Made by a program: the position numbers and the translations under genes. A stretch of 6,077 nt of DNA. Source: Candidatus Moraniibacteriota bacterium. Its GTDB lineage: Bacteria; Patescibacteriota; Minisyncoccia; Moranbacterales; GCA-2747515. The notes under the pieces were generated by a model. The model did no database searches. It had not been told where the DNA came from and saw nothing but the letters and a program-made list of their open reading frames with translations. The first letter of the stretch is position 1, and each line of letters starts with the position of its first letter. The stretch spans positions 1 through 6,077 of the forward strand of contig JALVPE010000026.1 of the NCBI GenBank assembly GCA_027031945.1. Direction: 5' to 3'. Below, one piece after another: positions 1 through 5,974 of the stretch.

Positions 1-1861
1 CTCCCATATCTTTAGGATTTATGAGGTGATTTTTTGGTAAAAGTGGACTGTTATAACTAAAATAAAAAGGCTTCAGATTAAACAAAGAATATGTGCCAAA
101 AAGTAATATAAAAATAATCAGAGGATAAAAAGAAAGCTTTTTTGAGTATTTTTGTAAAAAAAGATATAAATAGTACCAGCCATATGCTGAAATAATTAGC
201 ACAAGAGGATAAAGTATAATCTGATAACGTGCAGTTGGAATAATTGTACTAAATAATGATCCTAAATAAAATATAATAATAAAAAATAATAATTGCCAAA
301 TAATGGATTGATGTAATTTATTTATATTTTTGTAAGATTTTAAATTAAAATACAATGCAAAAAAGACACCAAAAAAGACAAGTGGAGAAATACTAAAGGT
401 AAGCGTATAAAAACTTGTTATAAATGCCGAAAGCATATCAGCATCGCCATCCCAATTAATACTTGTTTTAGGCGATAATAAGATACGTTCAAAATCAATC
501 GTTTGTGGAGAAATATAAATAAAATAGATAGTTGAAAGAACTGCTATGAGGAAAACTGATGGAACTAAATAAATAAAGAATTTTTTAATTTTTTGTATCT
601 GTAAAGTAATCCACAAGAGTGCAGAAAATTTGTTAAAAAAATAATCTAAAATTAGTGTTAGAACAATTAAAATAAATATTTTCCATACAGGTTCAAAAGG
701 TTGACTCCAAATAGTTCCTAGTAACAATCTATCCATTTTAACCCATGTTCCCGGATAAAAAATGTAAAATGTTATTAGTGAAATTAATGTAATGATGCCA
801 ATGCTAGAAAATGAAAATCGCAAATATTGACGCAATTTTTTCTTTGTATAATCAAAGAAAAAAGGAAATGTTATAAGTGTTATCAAAAAGAAAGGGAATA
901 AAATGTTTGTGATGTATTTTGTTAGTAGTCCAAGTCCCAGTAGAAAACCAGTAGCATAAACCCATTTAATGTTTTTAGTTTTTAGAAAAATAAAGTATGT
1001 CAGTAGTGTGAGCGGGATAAAAATCCAACTAAGGGCATCAGGGTTTATGATGCGACTTACCCCTAGTAATATAGAAGATAATCCTATAAATGCAGTTGAT
1101 AATAATCCTACTTTTGGATTGAAAAGTTTACTTAAGATGTGATAAAAAATCAAAAGTACAAAAGTGCTAAATAGTAAAATTGGTAGTCGCATAGCAAAAA
1201 GCATATTTTCAAATGCCTGTTTGTCAGCCATTGCTTCTTTGAAATCAGATGGAGTTACAAATAGAAGAGACGGTCCAGAAATAAATGCAAGACTCACACC
1301 AGGTTTATCACTTGGGCGAGTATGTTTCCAATCCATTTCTAAAATGTTATTCCAATATTTTTCAATTCTTTTTTCATTGCTATAAGTCCAGAGTCTCTCA
1401 TCAACATAAGCAGCTTTGCCTAGATGATAAAATCCGAATCCAAAATGCAAAAACATGATAATTGCTAAAAAAGAAATTGTTAGAGGTGCGTATAATTTTG
1501 TATTAGTATCTTTTACAGTGTTAGTACTATGTTTTTGATGCCAACGATGAATTATCACAAAAGCCAAAAGCAATAGCCATAATCCAGACAAAATATCAAA
1601 GATCCAATGTAATTTATGTGTCAAATTGTTTGTTAATAATAAAACAATTTCTGCAGGCAGAGTTAGAATTAGGAAGTTTTTTATAAAGTTACTGCGCTTT
1701 TTGAAAAGTAAAAAAGCGAGTACAATTAGAGATGCTAAAAAAACAATGTAATAAACTTTTGGTGAAGTAAACAATACTGCTTTTGATACAGATATTCCGA
1801 TTGTACTAAAAAATAGACAAATAGCAGATAATAACTCTGTCACACTGTAACGCTTGAACAT
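1..1861 (-). CDS. GT39-like (PMT_2 type) multi-pass membrane glycosyltransferase, partial at 3' end
   Basis: I translated the minus strand by hand: it is open for 620 codons from the ATG at 1861-1859 to the window edge, where the C-terminus is lost. An in-frame TAA lies four codons upstream of this ATG, so it is the first possible start; no Shine-Dalgarno sequence precedes it. The protein is strongly hydrophobic with many membrane segments. After about 145 residues comes an external loop with YVDERLW (Asp154-Glu155), the acidic pair expected in the first loop of GT-C/GT39 enzymes, then DKPG (186-189, where the family often has HPG) and RIINPDALSW (270-279), matching the R-x-I-x-P-D stretch of PMT_2 proteins. 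Family knowledge: such enzymes move a sugar from a polyprenyl-phosphate sugar to a protein or lipid acceptor on the outer membrane face. Odd: about four hydrophobic segments (roughly 10-30, 37-53, 60-78, 85-105) precede the usual first helix and catalytic loop. The acceptor and sugar cannot be told. It is transcribed divergently from a second GT39-like gene. Confidence 0.85.
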   Translation of the reverse strand, partial: MFKRYSVTELLSAICLFFSTIGISVSKAVLFTSPKVYYIVFLASLIVLAFLLFKKRSNFIKNFLILTLPAEIVLLLTNNLTHKLHWIFDILSGLWLLLLAFVIIHRWHQKHSTNTVKDTNTKLYAPLTISFLAIIMFLHFGFGFYHLGKAAYVDERLWTYSNEKRIEKYWNNILEMDWKHTRPSDKPGVSLAFISGPSLLFVTPSDFKEAMADKQAFENMLFAMRLPILLFSTFVLLIFYHILSKLFNPKVGLLSTAFIGLSSILLGVSRIINPDALSWIFIPLTLLTYFIFLKTKNIKWVYATGFLLGLGLLTKYITNILFPFFLITLITFPFFFDYTKKKLRQYLRFSFSSIGIITLISLITFYIFYPGTWVKMDRLLLGTIWSQPFEPVWKIFILIVLTLILDYFFNKFSALLWITLQIQKIKKFFIYLVPSVFLIAVLSTIYFIYISPQTIDFERILLSPKTSINWDGDADMLSAFITSFYTLTFSISPLVFFGVFFALYFNLKSYKNINKLHQSIIWQLLFFIIIFYLGSLFSTIIPTARYQIILYPLVLIISAYGWYYLYLFLQKYSKKLSFYPLIIFILLFGTYSLFNLKPFYFSYNSPLLPKNHLINPKDMG

Positions 1862-1895
1862 ATAAAAGGGAAATTAAATTTTTTAGTATGGTTTA

Positions 1896-1924
1896 AGTAT
1901 ATTGCATTTTTTAAATAATTGAAA
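1896..1924 (-). promoter_or_regulatory. Candidate sigma70-type promoter for the minus-strand glycosyltransferase
   Basis: Read on the minus strand, TATACT (1901-1896) lies 17 bases after TTTCAA (1924-1919). The -10 is good (5 of 6 to TATAAT) and the -35 is poor (3 of 6). The predicted start near 1889 would leave a leader of about 28 bases before the ATG at 1861. Seen by eye only; in such AT-rich DNA chance matches are common. Confidence 0.35.
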
Positions 1925-1934
1925 GGTTTTTTAT

Positions 1935-1963
1935 TTGTCAAAAATAATAAAAAAACATACAAT
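1935..1963 (+). promoter_or_regulatory. Sigma70-type promoter for the plus-strand glycosyltransferase
   Basis: TTGTCA (1935-1940) and TACAAT (1958-1963) are each one mismatch from consensus and separated by exactly 17 bases. This is one of the best promoter matches in the window. Transcription would start near 1970, giving a leader of about 98 bases that includes the whole 2010-2049 hairpin before the ATG at 2068. Confidence 0.55.
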
Positions 1964-2009
1964 ATATAGTATAGCAGTATAGTTAAGATTAAATTATTTT
2001 AGAAATTGA

Positions 2010-2049
2010 GTAGCGACCAGGTCGCTATGTCTAGCGATCTGGTTGTTAC
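2010..2049 (+). repeat. 18-bp hairpin element with GTAG head (REP-like) in the leader of the GT39 gene
   Basis: The left arm (2010-2027, GTAGCGACCAGGTCGCTA) and right arm (2032-2049, TAGCGATCTGGTTGTTAC) form an uninterrupted 18-bp stem around a TGTC loop. Fifteen pairs are Watson-Crick; the other three (2013/2046, 2015/2044, 2021/2038) are G-T, which pair as G-U in plus-strand RNA but would be C-A mismatches in RNA of the opposite strand. The left arm is also a perfect 17-base palindrome (2011-2027), so two small hairpins or a cruciform are alternatives. No T-tract follows, so it is not an intrinsic terminator for plus transcripts. It ends 18 bases before the ATG at 2068. The GTAG start and near-CTAC end (TTAC) resemble REP elements; that link is inference. 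Confidence 0.6.
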
Positions 2050-2067
2050 GGAAATATAATAAATATT

Positions 2068-3621
2068 ATGAAGAAAATAGTAGAAGAAATAAAACAACAT
2101 AAGTGGGTGTATATTATATTCGTAGGAGTTGTGATTTTATCCGCTCTCTTTCGTCTTTGGGGACTTGGTAATAATCCTTTTGTGGCGGATGAATTTTTGG
2201 ATGTAAATGCGACCCATGGGTATCATCAAACTGGACAGTGGCAAGCATGGGATTTTAATCACAGTGATGTGAGTGTGCGTGACAATAAAGCATCTGATAA
2301 GAGGGCATGGATTTATCGGTGGCAAGTCGCTCAAGTTCTAAGACATTTAGAACCTACGGAATATAACTTTCGTCTGGTGAGTGCACTTTGGGGGATATTT
2401 ACAACTATTATTTTATTTTTTGTGACTTTTAGTTTTACAAAAAATCGCTGGGTTGCACTTATGGCATCATTTTTATGGGCTGTGAGCATACCTGCCATTG
2501 AACTTAATCGTACTATTAGAATGTACAGTATGTTCGCACCAATTTTTCTACTGTTTTCTTGGAGTTTATTTCAATTTATTGATTCTTCTAGTAAAAAAGC
2601 AAGTGGACTTTTGGGTGAAATATTAAATGTCAGGTGGGTGTACTTTATTCCCGCTATTATTTTTGGAACGCTTTCGTATCATTTGCATCAATTGACTGGC
2701 AATATTGTACTTATATTACTAACGTATTTTGTAGTAATGTCTATCGTCAAAAGAAAAGAAAATGTTGCACGTCGATATGGTGCGTATGTGACTTTAATGC
2801 TTTTGGGTGGATTGCTGATAAAATTATTTGTACCACAATTTTGGGAACAATTCACTAATTCGTTAGTTTTTTTTGATGATCATTGGAATTACGTAGGACA
2901 TATCATGCGTAATTATTGGAATCCGCTTTTGGGTGGAGCCGCAATTTTGATGGGTTCTTGGTTTTTGGTAAAAAAACGAGAGGATGTACGACCTGGAATC
3001 TGGGTTATAACTACATTTTTTATAATTCTTCTAGGTGCGATATTTTTGTGGAATAGAAATGTTGGCCCGCAATATATTTTCTTTTTACAACCTTTTGGAT
3101 TTATATTGGTAGGGGCTGGAGTTTACGCATTTGCAAATTATTTACAAAAAAATATTGATGGTAGAAGTGTATTTATAGTGACGATTATCGCTGGATTTAT
3201 ATTTTTGCCTTCTTACCATTACTTTTTCCAAGAAAACAATACTTATCATATTAATTCAAAAGCAGATACTGCAAACTACCGTAAAGTATTTTTATTTGTA
3301 AAGAAAAATATAAATAATGGAGAAGCGATGATTACGAGAAATTTCCGCAACTATTATTACAGCGGACTTGACGTGCCGGTATTGGACTTTGGTTCAGAAC
3401 GCTCGGAAGATCAGATAAAAGATGAAGGGAAAGTAAAAAAGATTGATGTAATACAAGTACAAGATTTTCAAAATAAATACAGTACAGTCTGGGTTGTATA
3501 TTCAGATAACGATGAAAAATTCATAACCAAAGAAGCGAGAAAATATTTTGAAGACAATTGTCAAAAGCAAAATGATTTATTGGTTCGTGGAAAGGTTAGT
3601 GTTTATAAATGCGAAAAATAA
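2068..3621 (+). CDS. GT39-like (GT-C fold) membrane glycosyltransferase
   Basis: This complete 517-residue protein has about eleven predicted membrane segments and a C-terminal soluble part (about 388-517). After the first helix (about 12-31), the loop carries VADEFLDV with Asp41-Glu42, the acidic pair typical of the first external loop in GT39/PMT-type enzymes. RTIRMYSMF (148-156) resembles the Arg and Met-Tyr stretch seen after the fourth helix in this superfamily. Family knowledge: GT-C enzymes of this kind use polyprenyl-phosphate sugars as donors and glycosylate proteins or lipids outside the membrane; donor and acceptor here are unknown. The ATG follows the first in-frame AT-rich stretch and begins MKKIVEEIK, a reasonable cytoplasmic tail before helix 1; upstream there is only a weak GGA about 15 bases away. 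It is preceded by a good promoter and a hairpin leader, and stands divergent to another GT39-like gene. The stop is TAA. Confidence 0.85.
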   Translation: MKKIVEEIKQHKWVYIIFVGVVILSALFRLWGLGNNPFVADEFLDVNATHGYHQTGQWQAWDFNHSDVSVRDNKASDKRAWIYRWQVAQVLRHLEPTEYNFRLVSALWGIFTTIILFFVTFSFTKNRWVALMASFLWAVSIPAIELNRTIRMYSMFAPIFLLFSWSLFQFIDSSSKKASGLLGEILNVRWVYFIPAIIFGTLSYHLHQLTGNIVLILLTYFVVMSIVKRKENVARRYGAYVTLMLLGGLLIKLFVPQFWEQFTNSLVFFDDHWNYVGHIMRNYWNPLLGGAAILMGSWFLVKKREDVRPGIWVITTFFIILLGAIFLWNRNVGPQYIFFLQPFGFILVGAGVYAFANYLQKNIDGRSVFIVTIIAGFIFLPSYHYFFQENNTYHINSKADTANYRKVFLFVKKNINNGEAMITRNFRNYYYSGLDVPVLDFGSERSEDQIKDEGKVKKIDVIQVQDFQNKYSTVWVVYSDNDEKFITKEARKYFEDNCQKQNDLLVRGKVSVYKCEK

Positions 3622-3630
3622 TTAAGAATG

Positions 3631-3649
3631 ATTATTGGTAACCAGTAAT
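3631..3649 (+). terminator. Weak stem-loop after the GT39 gene, doubtful terminator
   Basis: ATTATTGG (3631-3638) pairs with CCAGTAAT (3642-3649), including one U-G pair, around a three-base loop. It starts ten bases after the TAA at 3621. The stem is AT-rich and only a short TTG run follows, so termination would be inefficient. It abuts the -35 box of the antitoxin promoter. Confidence 0.2.
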
Positions 3650-3678
3650 TTGAATTATGTATTATAGCGTGATATACT
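3650..3678 (+). promoter_or_regulatory. Sigma70-type promoter of the toxin-antitoxin operon
   Basis: TTGAAT (3650-3655) and TATACT (3673-3678) are separated by 17 bases; the -10 has five of six consensus bases and the -35 four of six. The start would be near 3684, about 27 bases before the antitoxin ATG. The promoter runs straight into the direct repeats at 3678-3696, as expected of an autorepressed TA operon. Confidence 0.5.
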
Positions 3679-3696
3679 GTAATACGGTGTAATACG
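3678..3696 (+). promoter_or_regulatory. Direct-repeat operator candidate of the TA operon
   Basis: TGTAATACG occurs twice, at 3678-3686 and 3688-3696, with a period of exactly 10 bases, so both copies face the same side of the helix. A looser copy, TGATATAC (3670-3677), lies just upstream inside the promoter. Family knowledge: ribbon-helix-helix repressors of the CopG/ParD kind bind tandem short sites cooperatively. The repeats cover the predicted transcription start. Binding by the antitoxin encoded at 3711 is inference. Confidence 0.5.
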
Positions 3697-3710
3697 ATAA
3701 TAAAAAAGTT

Positions 3711-3935
3711 ATGAATACAACAGTTTCATTTAGGACAAAAGAGAGTTATAAGAAAAAATTAGATAAAGTTGCAAAAGCTCAGGATAGAGATCGTAGCTAT
3801 ATCATAAATCAAGCAATTGATATGTATTTGGATGTGTATCAGGAAAGAATGGAACAAATCAAAAAAGCACAAAAGCAGGTGGAGAATGGTGAGGTGTGTG
3901 ATGAAAATGAATGGAGGAAAGTTTTTGAAAAATAA
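3711..3935 (+). CDS. Ribbon-helix-helix (CopG/ParD-like) antitoxin
   Basis: The 74-residue protein opens with a short beta strand, TTVSFRT (3-9), followed by helix A (about 11-25), a turn at DRDRS (25-29) and helix B, YIINQAIDMYLDVYQER (30-46). This is the RHH DNA-binding plan, where paired strands contact the operator. The acidic, helical tail (about 47-74, with CDENEWRKVFEK) is the part expected to wrap the toxin. It is the first gene of a two-gene operon: the toxin ATG follows after an 11-base gap. No Shine-Dalgarno sequence is seen before the ATG (AAAAAAGTT). The protein probably represses its own operon through the 10-base-period repeats just upstream. The RHH fold is clear; the exact family name (ParD, RelB or CopG) cannot be fixed by eye. 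Confidence 0.82.
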   Translation: MNTTVSFRTKESYKKKLDKVAKAQDRDRSYIINQAIDMYLDVYQERMEQIKKAQKQVENGEVCDENEWRKVFEK

Positions 3936-3946
3936 ATTGTATCTAT

Positions 3947-4237
3947 ATGGATGTAAAATTTACCCTACAGGCAGTTGAGGATGTTGAAAACATATATGAG
4001 TTTATATCAAAAGATGATAAGTGTGTGGCAAAAAGTGTTTTATCATACATTGAGAAAATGGTTGATTATATAAAAGAGTTTCCAGAATTTGGTAAAAAAG
4101 GCGATGTCAGAAAAACCAGAGAAGTCGTAGTGCCAAAATTACCATTTTTGATTGTTTATGAAATTGTTGATGAAGTTATTTACATCTTAACAATATTTCA
4201 CACAGCACAAGATCCACGTAAAAAATTTAAGAAATAA
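3947..4237 (+). CDS. RelE/ParE superfamily toxin
   Basis: This 96-residue protein has the usual length and layout of the family: an N-terminal strand (MDVKFT), a helical hairpin that begins LQAVEDVENIYEFIS (7-21) and continues through about 28-45, a P-x-x-G-K stretch (46-50), then TREVVVPKLPFLIVYEI (57-73) and a final strand ending ILTIFHTAQDPRK (80-92). The TRE-V-x-x-x-P-F-x-x-x-Y pattern and the terminal H-x-x-Q-D-P are typical of ParE/RelE-like plasmid-stabilisation proteins. Arg58 and His85 are plausible functional residues. Family members either poison DNA gyrase (ParE) or cut mRNA on the ribosome (RelE); the sequence does not decide between these, though an RHH partner is more usual with ParE. 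It lies 11 bases after the antitoxin and appears intact, ending in TAA. Confidence 0.82.
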   Translation: MDVKFTLQAVEDVENIYEFISKDDKCVAKSVLSYIEKMVDYIKEFPEFGKKGDVRKTREVVVPKLPFLIVYEIVDEVIYILTIFHTAQDPRKKFKK

Positions 4238-4277
4238 CTATTTAAATTGTAAGTTATAAATGATGAACTAGTTATTT
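4232..4277 (+). repeat. Long-loop inverted repeat at the end of the TA operon
   Basis: AAATAACTA (4232-4240) overlaps the toxin stop codon and is the exact complement of TAGTTATTT (4269-4277), separated by 28 bases and followed by two more T residues. It could form a weak terminator or mRNA end structure, but a 9-bp AT-rich stem with so long a loop may be chance. The rest of the 55-base gap before ddl shows no convincing promoter; ddl could be read through from the TA operon. Confidence 0.2.
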
Positions 4278-4292
4278 TTAATTATTACACTT

Positions 4293-5303
4293 ATGAAAAA
4301 GAATATAGCAGTAATTTTTGGAGGCAATAATAGTGAACATGAGGTGTCACTTGCGTCTTGTGGTGCTGTCGCAGAAGTTATTGATAGTGATAAATATGAT
4401 GTGGTTTATGTGGCAATTTTGAAAAATGGTAATTGGATTATTGGATCTAGGGCAAAAAAATATTTAAAGGATAAAGATGATTCTGGGTTGCTGGAGAAAA
4501 ATGATATTGCAAAATTTGTTAACATGGTAAGTAAAGGTGAGATTGATTTAGTAGCGCCAATATTACACGGTGAGTATGGGGAAGATGGGCGATTGCAAGG
4601 TTTCTTGGATATTTTGGGCGTGCCTTATGTTTTTTCTGGACATAGTGCTCATGCTTTGGCAATGAATAAGTCAAAAACAAAAAATGTAGTAGAGAATGTG
4701 GGTATACAAATTATTCCAGGGTGTGCTATTGATAGAAATGATAAATATGATGTGTTAGAAATTGTAGAAGAATTTGGGTTACCACTTTTTGTAAAACCTA
4801 GTAATGCAGGTTCATCTGTAGGTATTTCAAAAGTTGAAAAGGAGGACAAATTATCTAGCGCGATAGAGAAAGCTTTCATTTATGGTAAGCAAGTTGTTGT
4901 AGAAAAGATGATTGATGGACGAGAGCTTACAGTTGCAATTATTGAACAGAACGGTGAGCAAAATGTTTTACCTGTTGTGGAAATAAAAGCAAACACAAAT
5001 GATTGGTATGATTATGAAGCAAAATATGCTACTGGTGGTAGCACGCATGTGTGCCCAGCAAATATTCCGCAGGAAGTAGAGGACATTGCTAAAGATTATG
5101 CACTTAAATCATTTAATGAGGTTGGTTGTAAACACCTAGCACGCACAGATTTACTTTGGGATGAAAAATCAGGTAAAGTATATTTTTTAGAAATAAATAC
5201 AATTCCAGGTATGACAAACACAAGTTTAGTACCAGACGCAGCAAGAGAAGCAGGAATTTCTTTTGAGAATTTGATAAATAACTTGATTGAGAATAATTTG
5301 TAA
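4293..5303 (+). CDS. ddl: D-alanine--D-alanine ligase
   Basis: The enzyme joins two D-alanines using ATP in the cytoplasm, making the dipeptide added to UDP-MurNAc-tripeptide in peptidoglycan synthesis. At 336 residues it is full length, with the ATP-grasp fold. Visible motifs in order: FGGNNSEHEVSL (9-20, Glu15 as in E. coli DdlB), HGEYGEDGRLQG (92-103), MNKSKTK (124-130), KPSNAGSSVGIS (168-179, the ATP-binding Lys and Ser-rich loop), YDYEAKY (239-245), ARTD (283-286) and EINTIPGMTNTSLVP (300-314, Glu300 and Asn302 for Mg2+). Tyr245 sits where DdlB has Tyr216, which supports D-Ala-D-Ala rather than the D-Ala-D-Lac product of VanA-type ligases. FSG at 114-116 replaces the common GSG. No Shine-Dalgarno precedes the ATG. 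No mur genes are adjacent; the next gene starts after 12 bases, so the two are probably co-transcribed. Confidence 0.96.
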   Translation: MKKNIAVIFGGNNSEHEVSLASCGAVAEVIDSDKYDVVYVAILKNGNWIIGSRAKKYLKDKDDSGLLEKNDIAKFVNMVSKGEIDLVAPILHGEYGEDGRLQGFLDILGVPYVFSGHSAHALAMNKSKTKNVVENVGIQIIPGCAIDRNDKYDVLEIVEEFGLPLFVKPSNAGSSVGISKVEKEDKLSSAIEKAFIYGKQVVVEKMIDGRELTVAIIEQNGEQNVLPVVEIKANTNDWYDYEAKYATGGSTHVCPANIPQEVEDIAKDYALKSFNEVGCKHLARTDLLWDEKSGKVYFLEINTIPGMTNTSLVPDAAREAGISFENLINNLIENNL

Positions 5304-5315
5304 ATATAAATTTTT

Positions 5316-5921
5316 ATGAGTAAAAGAATTTGTGTATTTGGTAGCAGTATTGGTCATGGACATAATGATGATGTTGGTGGTGGTTGGTGTGATCGTTTAA
5401 AGGTATATTATTTTGCTGATAAATCATCAGATATTAGTGTATACAACTTGAGTATTAGTGGTGCAATGTCAAAGGATGTATTGGATAGATTTGATAATGA
5501 ATATAATGCTAGACAACCAAAGATTGTGCTCATTGCGATAGGAATAAATGACTCAACTTTTGATGAAAATATAAATAGATGTAGAATTCCTTTGGAAGAT
5601 ACAAGAAAAAATTTAGAGCAATTAGTTGCAAAAACGAGAGGAAGGGAAAGCGAAATAATGTTTATAGGATTAACATCAGTAAACGAAAATTTAGTTACGC
5701 CTGTGTCATGGGCATCAAATTTATCGTATAGCAATGAAAATATTAAGAAATATGATAATGTAATAAAAGAGGTTGCTGAAATAAATAATGTGCCATATTG
5801 CTATATGTTTGATTTATTGCAAAAAGATGATTTAGATGATGGATTACATCCAAATACAAAAGGTCATGAAAAAATGTTTGAAAGGATCAAAGATTTTTTG
5901 ATTGAGAATAATATCGTATGA
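5316..5921 (+). CDS. SGNH/GDSL-type hydrolase
   Basis: This 201-residue protein carries the conserved blocks of SGNH hydrolases: VFGSSIGHG (7-15, block I, nucleophile Ser11), Gly49 in LSISGAM (block II), IGINDS (75-80, block III, Gly76 and Asn78) and DDGLHPNTKGH (174-184, block V, Asp175 and His178). GGGWCDRL (21-28) after block I is also usual in this family. All catalytic residues are present, but block I reads GSS instead of the common GDS. There is no signal peptide or membrane segment, so it should act in the cytoplasm. Family knowledge: these enzymes are esterases, lipases, thioesterases or deacetylases for small esters; the substrate here cannot be named. It starts 12 bases after ddl, with no Shine-Dalgarno, and is probably translated from the same mRNA. 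It ends in TGA, the only TGA stop among the complete genes here. Confidence 0.88.
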   Translation: MSKRICVFGSSIGHGHNDDVGGGWCDRLKVYYFADKSSDISVYNLSISGAMSKDVLDRFDNEYNARQPKIVLIAIGINDSTFDENINRCRIPLEDTRKNLEQLVAKTRGRESEIMFIGLTSVNENLVTPVSWASNLSYSNENIKKYDNVIKEVAEINNVPYCYMFDLLQKDDLDDGLHPNTKGHEKMFERIKDFLIENNIV

Positions 5922-5922
5922 T

Positions 5923-5928
5923 TATAAT
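5923..5928 (+). promoter_or_regulatory. Candidate -10 box for the transposase gene
   Basis: A perfect TATAAT lies two bases after the hydrolase stop. The -35 candidates upstream are imperfectly spaced: TTGATT (5898-5903, 19 bases) and TTGAGA (5902-5907, 15 bases). A start near 5935 would place almost the whole palindrome at the 5' end of the transposase mRNA. Confidence 0.35.
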
Positions 5929-5931
5929 TTT

Positions 5932-5959
5932 GTAGAGACGCGATTAATCGCGTCTCTAC
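5932..5959. repeat. Perfect 28-bp REP-like palindrome next to a RAYT gene
   Basis: GTAGAGACGCGATT (5932-5945) is followed at once by its exact complement, AATCGCGTCTCTAC (5946-5959). All 14 pairs match; as RNA it would give a 12-bp stem with a TTAA loop. The GTAG head and CTAC tail are the marks of REP/BIME elements mobilised by RAYT proteins, and the adjacent gene encodes such a protein. The element is richer in G+C than its surroundings, a sign of separate origin. No T-tract follows on the plus strand, so it is not a standard intrinsic terminator. From memory, closely similar GTAGAGACG palindromes are repeated in many genomes, including cyanobacteria; copy number here cannot be known from one copy. 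Confidence 0.8.
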
Positions 5960-5962
5960 GTT

Positions 5963-5967
5963 AAGGA
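5963..5967 (+). promoter_or_regulatory. Strong ribosome binding site of the transposase
   Basis: AAGGA lies seven bases before the ATG at 5975 and three bases after the palindrome ends. It decides this start: the overlapping ATG at 5967 meets TGA after three codons. It is the only good Shine-Dalgarno site in the window. A folded palindrome directly upstream could affect ribosome access (inference). Confidence 0.6.
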
Positions 5968-5974
5968 TGGAATT

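Noticed and set aside
1164..1385. Plus-strand open frame of 73 codons
   Set aside because: It lies wholly inside the minus-strand glycosyltransferase, whose frame shows clear GT39 motifs; the plus frame has no recognisable domain or ribosome binding site.
2010..2049. Riboswitch or T-box in the leader of the glycosyltransferase
   Set aside because: It is a single hairpin without a multi-branched core or known conserved aptamer bases, and no terminator or sequestering alternative stem is visible.
2137..2858. Short open frames on both strands (2137-2334 minus, 2634-2858 plus)
   Set aside because: Both sit inside the complete glycosyltransferase gene in other frames and show no motif of their own.
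3670..3696. CRISPR-like repeats
   Set aside because: The repeats are 9 bases with a 10-base period and lie in a promoter, which fits an operator and not a repeat-spacer array.
4649..4879. Minus-strand open frame of 76 codons
   Set aside because: It is antisense to ddl, whose ATP-grasp motifs are unmistakable.
4293..5303. VanA-type D-Ala-D-Lac ligase
   Set aside because: The omega-loop YDYEAKY with Tyr245 matches housekeeping Ddl enzymes, and no vanH or vanX neighbour is present.
5408..5734. Minus-strand open frame of 108 codons
   Set aside because: It is antisense to the SGNH hydrolase, whose conserved blocks on the plus strand settle the coding strand.
5919..5921. UGA read as glycine, as in Gracilibacteria and SR1
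   Set aside because: The TGA falls where the SGNH family normally ends, glycine is written with GGN throughout, and no gene has an internal TGA.
5932..5959. Palindrome as an intrinsic terminator for ddl and the hydrolase
   Set aside because: No run of T follows on the plus strand (GTTAAGG), and the GTAG/CTAC ends and the RAYT gene next to it explain it better as a REP element.
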